Part shown: in pieces, positions 26,165 to 33,802 of the stretch
Layout: the number at the start of each line of letters is the position of its first letter
How positions within the stretch are numbered: the stretch's first letter is position 1
Source of the DNA: an uncultured Pseudomonadota bacterium
GTDB taxonomy: Bacteria > Myxococcota_A > UBA796 > SXON01
DNA: 64,000 nt
NCBI GenBank assembly: GCA_903875225.1
Contig: CAIQVJ010000132.1
Coordinates: forward strand, 62,001 to 126,000
Direction of reading: 5' to 3'
Made by a program: the position numbers and the translations under genes
Notes under the pieces: model-generated
Told to the model about the DNA's origin: nothing
Database searches by the model: none
What the model saw: the letters and a program-made list of their open reading frames with translations, nothing else

Positions 26165-26884
26165 GTGGCCGTCGTGGGAATGTTGTCGTCGATGCTCACC
26201 CAATTCTACGCGCAACTCCGACGGCGTCGTCGGCTCGTTCGGGTTCACGTCCCCGAAGGGCGGCTGGACGGCCCCTCGCCCGTGTTGCTGCTGTTCGACG
26301 GGCAGAACGTGTTCGATGACGGTCCGAGCTTCGCGGGGGGCTGGCACGTGCACGAGGCCGTCGAGCGCCTGCCGTCCACCGTCAGGCGCCCGATCGTCGT
26401 CGGTGTGGAGAACGCCGGCAGGCGACGGAACCACGAGCTCTGGGCCGGGCTGGATGGGATGCTGGAGAGCGTGCTCGCGGAGATCGTGCCTGCGGTCAGC
26501 GCGCGGTGGGAGGTCGATCCCAAGTGGGTGGTCGGGGGCGCCTCGATGGGGGGGCTGGCTGCGCTCGCCGCGCACTGGCGGTACCCTGGTCAGTTCCGCG
26601 GCGCGCTCTGCCTCTCCCCCTCGTTCTGGGCTGCGGGGGAGCGGTTGTACTCCGAGGTGTCGGGCACGCTGCGCCCTGCCGACAGCAAGGTCTACATCGA
26701 CGCGGGGGCCCGGGAGGGCCTGGCGTTGCGACAGCACGCCGAGCGGGTGGCCCGGTCGTTGGCGGGATCCGGGTACACGGACCAGGAGCTCATGTGGCGG
26801 CTGGACCGGCGCGGGGCGCACCGCGAGAGCGACTGGGCGCGGCGATTGCCCAAGGCGCTGAAGTGGATGTTCCGCAAGGGCTGA
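26165..26884 (+). CDS. Alpha/beta-hydrolase, putative esterase family (enterochelin esterase-like)
   Basis: A 239-residue alpha/beta-hydrolase of the putative-esterase (Fes/esterase D-like) type. Seen: an early VLLLFDGQNVF strand-turn, the nucleophile elbow GGASMGGLA (Ser near residue 133), LSPSFW after it, and VYIDAGAREG followed by a C-terminal His (RGAHRESDW) to complete the triad. There is no signal peptide, so it is likely cytoplasmic. The first start is a GTG at 26165; an in-frame ATG at 26180 is an equally possible start. The substrate is unknown. Confidence 0.82.
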   Translation: MAVVGMLSSMLTQFYAQLRRRRRLVRVHVPEGRLDGPSPVLLLFDGQNVFDDGPSFAGGWHVHEAVERLPSTVRRPIVVGVENAGRRRNHELWAGLDGMLESVLAEIVPAVSARWEVDPKWVVGGASMGGLAALAAHWRYPGQFRGALCLSPSFWAAGERLYSEVSGTLRPADSKVYIDAGAREGLALRQHAERVARSLAGSGYTDQELMWRLDRRGAHRESDWARRLPKALKWMFRKG

Positions 26885-26887
26885 CCT

Positions 26888-26900
26888 TCGAGCGGCTCGA
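26888..26900. terminator. Short inverted repeat between convergent genes
   Basis: TCGAGC-G-GCTCGA fills most of the 16-base gap between the stops of the convergent esterase and arylsulfotransferase-like genes. There is no T tract on either strand. It may help stop transcription from both sides, but this is only suggested by position. Confidence 0.3.
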
Positions 26901-28364
26901 CTACCAGGCTGCGCCACCGAGGTCGGTGGTCTGGGAGACGTAGCCGAGGCACCGGATGTCGAACTCCAGCTGCCACTCGACCTCGCCAGAGGCCGAGACC
27001 TGCGTCAACGTGGGGTCGCTGCCCCAGGACACGAGCACGCTGCCGGCATCGCCCACCGGGATCGCGCTGCCGGTCGTGATGTTCGTGTGGGCCCCGCCCT
27101 GGTCGTAGCTCCAGCTCCGCGTCGCGGTGAGCGTGTCCCAGTCGAGGTCGTATACCGCGGCCTCGGCAGGATCCGAGGCGTCGTCCAGGCCGTTGTCGAA
27201 GATCGCCAGCCGGGAATCGCCGTCCACGAGGAGCGGGGAGTGCTGGTGGGCGAACGCCTCTCCGTCGGGGAAGGTCCAGTCGCTGTCGTCCCCGCCCATC
27301 GTCCACACGGAGAGGCCGGTGCTGGGGTCCACCATCGCGAGCGTGTTCAGGCGGAGCAGCGAGAGCAGCACATCGCCGGTCTCCGGGTCGACGCTCACCG
27401 AGTTGGTGTGGGGCCAGTCCATGGACGTGACGTCGGGGTCCGGCTCGTCGGTGTACGGAAACTCGTCCCAGGATCTCCACACGGTCCTCACCTCGCTACC
27501 ATCCGCCGAGATGTGCAGCAGCTGGTCCGCGACGACCGTGACCTCCTCGTCGTCGTCGCCCGTGCTGTCGTCGCCCGACCCGTCGGTGCGGTCCTCGTCG
27601 TGGCGCTCCACCTCGTGCTCGTCGTAGGCGAGGGCGTACCAGCCCCCCTTCGGGTCGGGGGTGAGATCGTGGTGCGTTCGCGCCCCCAGGGTCGCCACCA
27701 CTTCCGGCTGCCCGTCCAGGGCGCACCGCCAGAGCACGGTGCTGTTCTCGCCCGCGTAGGCCAACCAGACGACGGAGTGGGAGGGGGCGTCGTACAGCAC
27801 CCGGTAGGCCGCGATGCTGGGGGCTGACTGCCACCACACATAGCGACCCTCGCGATCGATCAAGGCGATCACGGGGATGGGCTCGTATGCGAGCAGGGCC
27901 ACCGCGAAGCCGCTCACCGCGTCGGTGGGCTCGGTCGTCATGGAGATCGCAGGCAGGTCGGCAGGCGGGGGATCCGCGGTGAGCGCCAGCGGGTCGGTGG
28001 TGTAGAGCACGGTCTCGCTGCGGGACGTGGCAGTCACCTGCCAGTCCACCCCGCCGGCGAGGCCCAGCAGCTCCGCCTCGTGGTGCAGTCCGTCATCGCT
28101 GGACGTGCCCTCGACGACGTGGTCCTGGGCTTGCGCTTCGCCGTACACCAGCTGCGCGTCGGTCGGTTCCGGGGTGTCCCAGCTGACCGTGTAGGTGTTC
28201 CGGCCTTCGGCCCGCACGACCGTCGCCTCCACCACCTCGGTTCTGGGCCCTGCATCCTGTGTGGACCCGATCTTCCCGATCGACCCGAGCGGGGCCTCCG
28301 ACGTGCAGGCTGCGGTCGGGAGGACACCGAGGAGCATTGCAAGGGGGAGGAAGCGGCAGGTCAT
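26901..28364 (-). CDS. Arylsulfotransferase-like lipoprotein
   Basis: A 487-residue lipoprotein (lipobox TAAC, Cys20). An N-terminal Ig-like domain (about 40-130) precedes a beta-propeller with features of the arylsulfotransferase family: HHDLTPDPKGGWYALAYDEHE, DWPHTNSVSVDPETGDVLLS and FAHQHSPLLV. The His in these segments match positions used in ASST enzymes, which move sulfate between phenols without PAPS. An acidic loop of Asp/Glu/Ser (DGSGDDSTGDDDEE) interrupts the propeller. It is probably displayed in the periplasm or on the surface. Whether it is a true sulfotransferase cannot be told from sequence. The 216-base gap upstream contains a TTGACA box but no matching -10. Confidence 0.75.
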   Translation of the reverse strand: MTCRFLPLAMLLGVLPTAACTSEAPLGSIGKIGSTQDAGPRTEVVEATVVRAEGRNTYTVSWDTPEPTDAQLVYGEAQAQDHVVEGTSSDDGLHHEAELLGLAGGVDWQVTATSRSETVLYTTDPLALTADPPPADLPAISMTTEPTDAVSGFAVALLAYEPIPVIALIDREGRYVWWQSAPSIAAYRVLYDAPSHSVVWLAYAGENSTVLWRCALDGQPEVVATLGARTHHDLTPDPKGGWYALAYDEHEVERHDEDRTDGSGDDSTGDDDEEVTVVADQLLHISADGSEVRTVWRSWDEFPYTDEPDPDVTSMDWPHTNSVSVDPETGDVLLSLLRLNTLAMVDPSTGLSVWTMGGDDSDWTFPDGEAFAHQHSPLLVDGDSRLAIFDNGLDDASDPAEAAVYDLDWDTLTATRSWSYDQGGAHTNITTGSAIPVGDAGSVLVSWGSDPTLTQVSASGEVEWQLEFDIRCLGYVSQTTDLGGAAW

Positions 28365-28580
28365 ACCTGACCAAACGCAAGAGCCGTGCCGAGTCTGTCA
28401 CGCCGGGTCTGGTCTTCAGGTCTTCGGCAGACATCCATGCAAGGTATTGATATCCAAAGATGTTTTGTTTGTCGGCCACGCAGGGGTCGGTGCCGATGGC
28501 TGTCAAGAATTGGTAAGTCGATAGGGTCCGCGCTGACACTTTTTGTCACCCGACCCACGGCGGTGGCGGCCGAAAGACAG

Positions 28581-29639
28581 CTATAAGCCAGGATCTGCAC
28601 ATCCCGTGTACCAGAGTGCAGGGTTCACTCCCTCGGAGACGGTCCAATACCCGCGATGGACGGTGTCGTACCCGATCGCCTCGCCGGTGCGCTCGACACC
28701 GGTGTGCAGCGCCTCGCGCGGCGCCGTGGGCAGGCTGTCGAGGGCCTGGACAGTCGCCGTTCCCTCGACCAGCGGGAGGGTGTACTCCCAGACGTGCCCG
28801 TAGGTGCGCAGCAGCAGGCGGCTGCCATCTGGCCAGAGATCGGCGCCCGTGGTGGCCGCTCCCCAGGTCTCGGTGGCCTCGCCGGTGCTGAACGCCGCAT
28901 GGGCGAGCAGGGTGACAGTCTGCGTCGAATCGAGCAAGGGAAAGGTGTAGGGGGTCGAGGTCCCGGTCACGTAGTCCTTGCTGAACACGACGGGGGTGCC
29001 GTCCGGCAGGATCGCGAGCGCCTCGGAGTCCAGGAACAGACCGTCGGGGAACGCGTAGGGGTACACCTCGGGGGTGAGCGCGTGGTCGGCGACGGCGCCG
29101 ACGGCCATCTCCGGCTCGGGAAACCGCAGGACCGCATGGTAGGTGCGGTCGTGGTCGTTGTCGCCGGTGTCGCCCACGTAGACGCAGCTGGTGTCGCCGC
29201 ACGGGTGCACGGCGATGTCCTCCCAGTCGTTGTTCTCCACGCCGCCCAGGATCACCTTTCCCAGCCAGTTGCCAGCGCCGTCGAGCGCGTAGACCTCGTT
29301 GAGGCCCCCGTGGTCCTCCATCACCCAGAGCACGCCGGGGTTGCGCTGGGAGACGGCGACCCCGGAGATCTCCTCGAGGGAGGGCTCGACGACCGCGCCG
29401 CGCTGCACGCTCGGGCCGTACGCGTGGCACACCGGGGGGGGCGGGGCGGGAGGGGGTCCTGCGGTGTCGGGATCCCTCGAGTCCGCGGAGTCCGGAGCCG
29501 AGTCGATGCTGTCGGCGTGGCCCGGGTCGCCCGGGTGCGCACCGCTCTCGTCGAAGCGCGCCGAGCAGCCAGGCAGGAGCAGGGCAGCCAGCAGGGCGGG
29601 GGCGCGGGGGGGCGCCGACGCGGCGGACGCCATACGCAT
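28581..29639 (-). CDS. Beta-propeller-like lipoprotein
   Basis: A 352-residue lipoprotein. The lipobox is LPGC, followed by a tether of about 45 residues rich in Asp, Ser, Ala and Pro. The body has repeated blade-like segments (EISGVAVSQRNPGVLWVMED, YALDGAGNWLGKVIL, DWEDIAVHPCGD, YVGDTGDNDHDRTYH), as in NHL- or SdiA-regulated-type propellers. It has several paired Cys. The start was set at ATG 29639, four bases after the stop of the CotH gene; an ATG two codons later is also possible. It is translated right after the CotH-like gene and is probably exported with it. Function unknown. Confidence 0.7.
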   Translation of the reverse strand: MRMASAASAPPRAPALLAALLLPGCSARFDESGAHPGDPGHADSIDSAPDSADSRDPDTAGPPPAPPPPVCHAYGPSVQRGAVVEPSLEEISGVAVSQRNPGVLWVMEDHGGLNEVYALDGAGNWLGKVILGGVENNDWEDIAVHPCGDTSCVYVGDTGDNDHDRTYHAVLRFPEPEMAVGAVADHALTPEVYPYAFPDGLFLDSEALAILPDGTPVVFSKDYVTGTSTPYTFPLLDSTQTVTLLAHAAFSTGEATETWGAATTGADLWPDGSRLLLRTYGHVWEYTLPLVEGTATVQALDSLPTAPREALHTGVERTGEAIGYDTVHRGYWTVSEGVNPALWYTGCADPGL

Positions 29640-29643
29640 CAGG

Positions 29644-30873
29644 CTACTGGAGCTGGCTGCGCACAAGCGCGGGCCACCCGGTGATGGTCGCGGAGAGCGC
29701 GGAGCGGGCGGTCGCTACCTCGGTGCGGCTGGTCCCCCTTCTGGGGTCAGCCTGCATCGCCGAATCCGAGAGAGCGAACGCCGCAGAGGCGATGGAAGGC
29801 ACGTCCAGGGAGCTGCTCTGGGTGAGAGCGGCTTCGATGTGGGTCTTGAGCGCGGCGACGCAGGTCGGGTCGTACACGCAGCGCAGGCCGAGGGCGGTTT
29901 CGGTGTAGTTCCAACCGAACTCGGCGTCCCACCCCTCGTCGAGCCCCCACGGCACGGCCTCGAACCGGCTGTCGTCGGCCGGCTGGTACAGGTACACGTC
30001 CTTGGTCGCGTAGGGGAAGGCGCCCAGGTGGCCGATCACTGCGAGCCACGACCATTCGGTCAGCACCTGGTCCATGTCGACCAGCGCGTCTGCCTGCGCG
30101 TAGAAGTCGTCTCCTGCGGTGGCGACCACGTTGCTCACGGCTTCGATGGTGGCCGGGTCGCCCCCTCCGCCGAGGTCGTTCCACTCCCCCTGGCCCCTAC
30201 CCGAGAAGTCGGCGCCGTCCCCGCCCTCCCAGAGGAGCCCGGTCCCTACGCCCCAGTGGTGCTGGATGAACGTGCCCTCCACCGCCTCCGCGCTGGTGTA
30301 GAGCCCGAAGCTCTCGCCGTTCACGGAGACCGTGGCGAACGTGGCCAGCGGCACGACCGTCCCGCCGTTGGCGAGGACTGTGGCGCTGATCACCTCCCTG
30401 GCCTGGGTCGGGTCGTCCAGCCCCGCGTTCAGCATCAGGTGCTCGACGCTGGCGAACGCATCGCAGTTGGTGAACGCCCGGAGGCCGATCTTGAAGCCGG
30501 GCTTTCCGTCCCACCGCTCCTGGGTGGAGTCGCCGCGCATCTTCAGGCCGACGTCATGGAGCACCGTGCCGTCCACGGTGACGTCGGCGGGCACGTAGGT
30601 CGCCGGGTCCACACCCAGCGCGGTGACGGCAGCGTCGGAGAGGGTGATCCCATAGCTGTGCACGGCACGGGAGTCGTAGAGCGCCGCGTAGCCGGCCTCA
30701 TCGAGCGGGATGTCCCCACACCCCCCGGTGTCGGACGTGTCCGGGGAGTCGTGCGAGGTGTCCACGGTGTCGACGCTGTCGTCCCCCACGACCGGCAGGG
30801 AGTCGGCGGTGTCGCGGTGCCCCGGCGTGGAGTCGTCCGGAGCGTGGGTGCAGGCAGCGAGCAGGAAGATCAC
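29644..30873 (-). CDS. CotH kinase-family lipoprotein
   Basis: A 409-residue protein with a very short lipoprotein signal (GTG start, lipobox LAAC at Cys8) and a 40-residue Asp/Ser/Thr-rich tether. The rest is the CotH fold, an atypical protein kinase first known from spore coats. Seen: KMRGDSTQERW with KPGFKIGL, HLMLNAGLDDPTQAREVIS, and VPWGLDEGWD, whose Asp matches the metal-binding region. Outside spore formers the family's substrates are mostly unknown. If active, it would phosphorylate proteins on the outside of a membrane or before export. It forms a pair with the beta-propeller-like lipoprotein downstream. Confidence 0.82.
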   Translation of the reverse strand: MIFLLAACTHAPDDSTPGHRDTADSLPVVGDDSVDTVDTSHDSPDTSDTGGCGDIPLDEAGYAALYDSRAVHSYGITLSDAAVTALGVDPATYVPADVTVDGTVLHDVGLKMRGDSTQERWDGKPGFKIGLRAFTNCDAFASVEHLMLNAGLDDPTQAREVISATVLANGGTVVPLATFATVSVNGESFGLYTSAEAVEGTFIQHHWGVGTGLLWEGGDGADFSGRGQGEWNDLGGGGDPATIEAVSNVVATAGDDFYAQADALVDMDQVLTEWSWLAVIGHLGAFPYATKDVYLYQPADDSRFEAVPWGLDEGWDAEFGWNYTETALGLRCVYDPTCVAALKTHIEAALTQSSSLDVPSIASAAFALSDSAMQADPRRGTSRTEVATARSALSATITGWPALVRSQLQ

Positions 30874-30952
30874 CCGCTCAGCTTACCCTCTCCGTCTCAC
30901 GGGTGGGTCGGATTCGGCGCGCGGAAGTCACCGACTCGTTACACGATGCTTC

Positions 30953-32113
30953 GTGGTCCTGCTCCTGCTCGCATGCGTGTCCGATCCGCCCGCCCGGAGC
31001 GCGCTCGGGGTCGGGGCGCGGAAGGTCGCCCGGACACACGTCGTGGACGCTGGCGGTGGCGCCGAATTCCAGTCGATCATGGACGCCGTGGACGCCGCCG
31101 CTTCGGGGGACACGATCACCGTGGCCCCGGGGAACTACTATGGATCGGTGGACTTTTCTGGCAAGGCCCTCAACATCGTCTCCGACGGGGGGCCGGGCCT
31201 CACCACGATCTACGCGAGCCCGGGCCAGCCGGCAGTCTCGGCCAGCCACGGCGAGGGTCCGGGCACCGTGTTGGAGGGGTTCACGATCCGCGGGGGCGGG
31301 GGCCCGCTCTCTCCCGGCATCGAGGAACAGTTCGCCTCCTTGACGTTGCGGAACGATCTCATCACCGGCACCTCTGGCACCGACGTGATCTACGTGCGGT
31401 CGTCGTTCATCGTGCTCGACCGGGTGACCGTGGATGGGACCAACACCGCCACCGAGGGCTATGTGTTGGAGGCGCGTCGGGGCGAAGCGATCGTGAAGGA
31501 CTCGGAGATCACGTGCGGAGCGATTCCGGCCGGGTACCGCATGGAGCACGGCTCGGCGATGGTCGAGGGGTCCACGTTCCACTGTGCCGGTGCAACGGCC
31601 GTGAGCGTGTTCCATTCGCAAGGGCGCCTGCAGCGGGACGTGCTCGAGGGGGTGCTGGACGTGGAGGACGAGGACACCGGATCCGAGCCCACGGTCGTCG
31701 AGGGATCGATTCTGTTGGGTGGCGTGTATGGATACTACACGTGGGTGCAGCTGTACAATGTGGTCGTGAGCGGCGCGCCCATCACCCTGAGCACCGTCGC
31801 GTTGAGCGTTGCCAACAGCGTGATCACCGGCGCGGACTGCGGCATCGCCGAGTCGGGCTCCAGTGTGAGTGTCGCGTACACCGACTTCTTCGGCAACTCG
31901 GCGAACACCTGCGGGTTTCCCGATCCCGTCGGCTCCAATGGGAACCTGGGCGTGGACCCGGGCTTCGTGGATGCGGCGACCGACTTCCACCTGGCCACGG
32001 GCAGCGCGCTGGTCGACGCCGGCTCCCCGGACCCCGCCTGGTTCGACGTCGACGGCTCCCGGTCGGACATCGGCGCATACGGCGGCCCGTTCAACCTCGA
32101 CGGGGGGTGGTGA
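30953..32113 (+). CDS. Right-handed beta-helix lipoprotein
   Basis: A 386-residue exported protein. I chose a GTG start, which gives an unusually short lipoprotein signal (lipobox LLAC at Cys8); no better start was found upstream. The body is a parallel beta-helix of pectate-lyase type: an opening segment AEFQSIMDAVDAAASGDTITV, then irregular rungs (VDFSGKALNIVSDGG, VLEGFTIRGGGG), ending in FHLATGSALVDAGSPDP and DGSRSDIGAYGG, the usual ending of such Myxococcota proteins. These proteins are mostly of unknown function and may bind or cleave polysaccharide. The stop overlaps the start of the next, related gene (TGATG). Confidence 0.75.
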   Translation: MVLLLLACVSDPPARSALGVGARKVARTHVVDAGGGAEFQSIMDAVDAAASGDTITVAPGNYYGSVDFSGKALNIVSDGGPGLTTIYASPGQPAVSASHGEGPGTVLEGFTIRGGGGPLSPGIEEQFASLTLRNDLITGTSGTDVIYVRSSFIVLDRVTVDGTNTATEGYVLEARRGEAIVKDSEITCGAIPAGYRMEHGSAMVEGSTFHCAGATAVSVFHSQGRLQRDVLEGVLDVEDEDTGSEPTVVEGSILLGGVYGYYTWVQLYNVVVSGAPITLSTVALSVANSVITGADCGIAESGSSVSVAYTDFFGNSANTCGFPDPVGSNGNLGVDPGFVDAATDFHLATGSALVDAGSPDPAWFDVDGSRSDIGAYGGPFNLDGGW

Positions 32114-33423
32114 TGGTCGCGCTGGTGCTGCCCCTCCTCGTCGCGTGCCACGGCACGATCAAGCTGCAGGACGACAGTACGCCCGTGGGGCACGACTCCA
32201 CCCACGAGTCCGACAGCCTGCCGATCGTTCCCGACACCGACTCACCCGACAGCCATTCGGAGTCCCCGCCCGACAGCCACGAGAGCGGGGACGACAGCGC
32301 GGTCGAACCCCCGCCGGAGACACCCGACGTGACCGTCGACTGTCTCGGCGGGGGGGATTTCACGACCATCAACGCGGCGATCGGCGCGTCCGTCTCCGGC
32401 ACGAAGATCGGCCTCGCGCCCTGCACCTACTCCGAGGACATCAACTTCATCGGGAAGACGCTGGACATATTCGGGATCGAGGGCTCCGCCGACACCACGA
32501 TCGAGGGCTCCGGCACCGGGCCCGTGGTCACGGCGATTCGGGGCGAGAGCGTGGGGACCCGCCTCGCCGGGGTGACGGTCACGGGCGGGGGGGGCAACGG
32601 CTACGGTGGTGGGCTGTGGATGAACGGCAGCGTGATGACGCTCGAGGACGTCGTCTTCACCGGCAACAACCGCACCTACGCGGTGCTGTACGGGCAGGGG
32701 ATCTCGGTCACGATGATCGACACCGTGTTCCGCAACAACCACGTGCTCTCGGGCGGTGTCGTCACCTACATCGACAACGGGAACATGCTCACTTCCCACA
32801 TGACCCTGGAGTGTGGCAACGCGGACATGGGCATCTACGAGCACGACGCCACCTTGCTGCTCGACAGTGTCGTGGACTGCCCGGACGCGAGCTACGGGAT
32901 CTACGTGGGGAGCGCCGAGCTCTCGTTGCGCCGGTCGTCGGTGCGGGGCGGGAGCTATGGCATCTACGGTGCCGACAGCAACGACACGCGGAACGAGCGC
33001 ATGTGGGTGTACAACAGCACCGTGGTGGGCGCCGAAGTCGGGGTATCCGCCCAGTACATGCACTTCAAGGCGGACAACGCCGTGTTCTATGGTGGGTCCG
33101 ACGGCCTGGTGCTCGATCACTGCCACGTGGAGAGCTACGTGTACGACTCCGCGCTGATCGGCGGGGACTGCGCGCTCCAGACGGACAGGTACGCGTACGC
33201 GCTCGGTTGGAACGCGATCGGGGATGGCGAACTCTGCCGGGCCGAGGGGTTCTCCACGATCGTGGGGGATCCGAAATTCGTGGATGCCCCCAACGATTTC
33301 CACCTCCTGAGCGGTTCTCCGCTGGTCGACGCCGGCAACCCCGACCCCGACCATGATGATTTGGATGGGTCGAGGAACGACGTGGGGGCGTTCGGGGGTG
33401 CAGCGGGTGACTGGGGACCGTAG
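32113..33423 (+). CDS. Right-handed beta-helix lipoprotein, second of a tandem pair
   Basis: A 436-residue lipoprotein (lipobox LVAC, Cys12) with a 55-residue tether rich in Asp, Ser, His and Pro. A beta-helix domain follows with the same opening (GGDFTTINAAIGASVSGTKI) and the same ending (FHLLSGSPLVDAGNPDP, DGSRNDVGAFGG) as the upstream gene. The two are related but diverged paralogues in one operon. Several isolated Cys could form disulfides. No catalytic acidic cluster typical of pectate lyases is evident, so a binding or structural role is as likely as an enzyme. Confidence 0.82.
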   Translation: MVALVLPLLVACHGTIKLQDDSTPVGHDSTHESDSLPIVPDTDSPDSHSESPPDSHESGDDSAVEPPPETPDVTVDCLGGGDFTTINAAIGASVSGTKIGLAPCTYSEDINFIGKTLDIFGIEGSADTTIEGSGTGPVVTAIRGESVGTRLAGVTVTGGGGNGYGGGLWMNGSVMTLEDVVFTGNNRTYAVLYGQGISVTMIDTVFRNNHVLSGGVVTYIDNGNMLTSHMTLECGNADMGIYEHDATLLLDSVVDCPDASYGIYVGSAELSLRRSSVRGGSYGIYGADSNDTRNERMWVYNSTVVGAEVGVSAQYMHFKADNAVFYGGSDGLVLDHCHVESYVYDSALIGGDCALQTDRYAYALGWNAIGDGELCRAEGFSTIVGDPKFVDAPNDFHLLSGSPLVDAGNPDPDHDDLDGSRNDVGAFGGAAGDWGP

Positions 33424-33802
33424 GCGTAGCTCCGTTCGACACCGATGGTATCGCCGCGCCGCAGCGGGTAGCGCATTGTCGGCACCATGCCCCGCCTGAC
33501 GGCGTTGATCGCGCCCAACTGAACAGACGCTGGCAAACGCTGTTCCAGTTCCATTGGTGGCCATCGGATCGCGTTCCACGCGCTGAGAGGCGCCTGGACG
33601 GGGCTTTTGGATTATACGGGCGGCATGCAGACCGGCCAGCCTTCAGCAGCCCCCGACGCCCACATTTTGGTTTGATTCTTCCTTTGTCCATTTGGAACGA
33701 AACGCTTCGGCGGCTCGCCTGCTCGCAGGGGGCCGTCTTCGTGGCCCGTGTAGGGGGGCAGGTCCGCTCGGTGGGTCTGGGACGCGCCGGGGGGGAGGCG
33801 CG
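33424..33802. other. 379-base gap without a recognisable gene
   Basis: The longest non-coding stretch in the window. It lies between the beta-helix pair and the acyltransferase, and its right half (about 33660-33715) is clearly richer in A and T than the surroundings. A loose inverted repeat, GAACAG-N13-CTGTTC, lies at 33521-33545. The last bases hold the GGAGG ribosome site of the acyltransferase. No convincing promoter, RNA gene or terminator was found, but the acyltransferase promoter must lie here. Confidence 0.5.

Noticed and set aside
28501..28506. TTGACA on the minus strand as promoter of the arylsulfotransferase-like gene
   Set aside because: No acceptable -10 box lies at the right distance.
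33424..33554. Minus-strand segment resembling the end of a REP-associated transposase (INAVRRGMV)
   Set aside because: Similarity is short, the frame continues through the beta-helix gene, and no other transposase parts are nearby.
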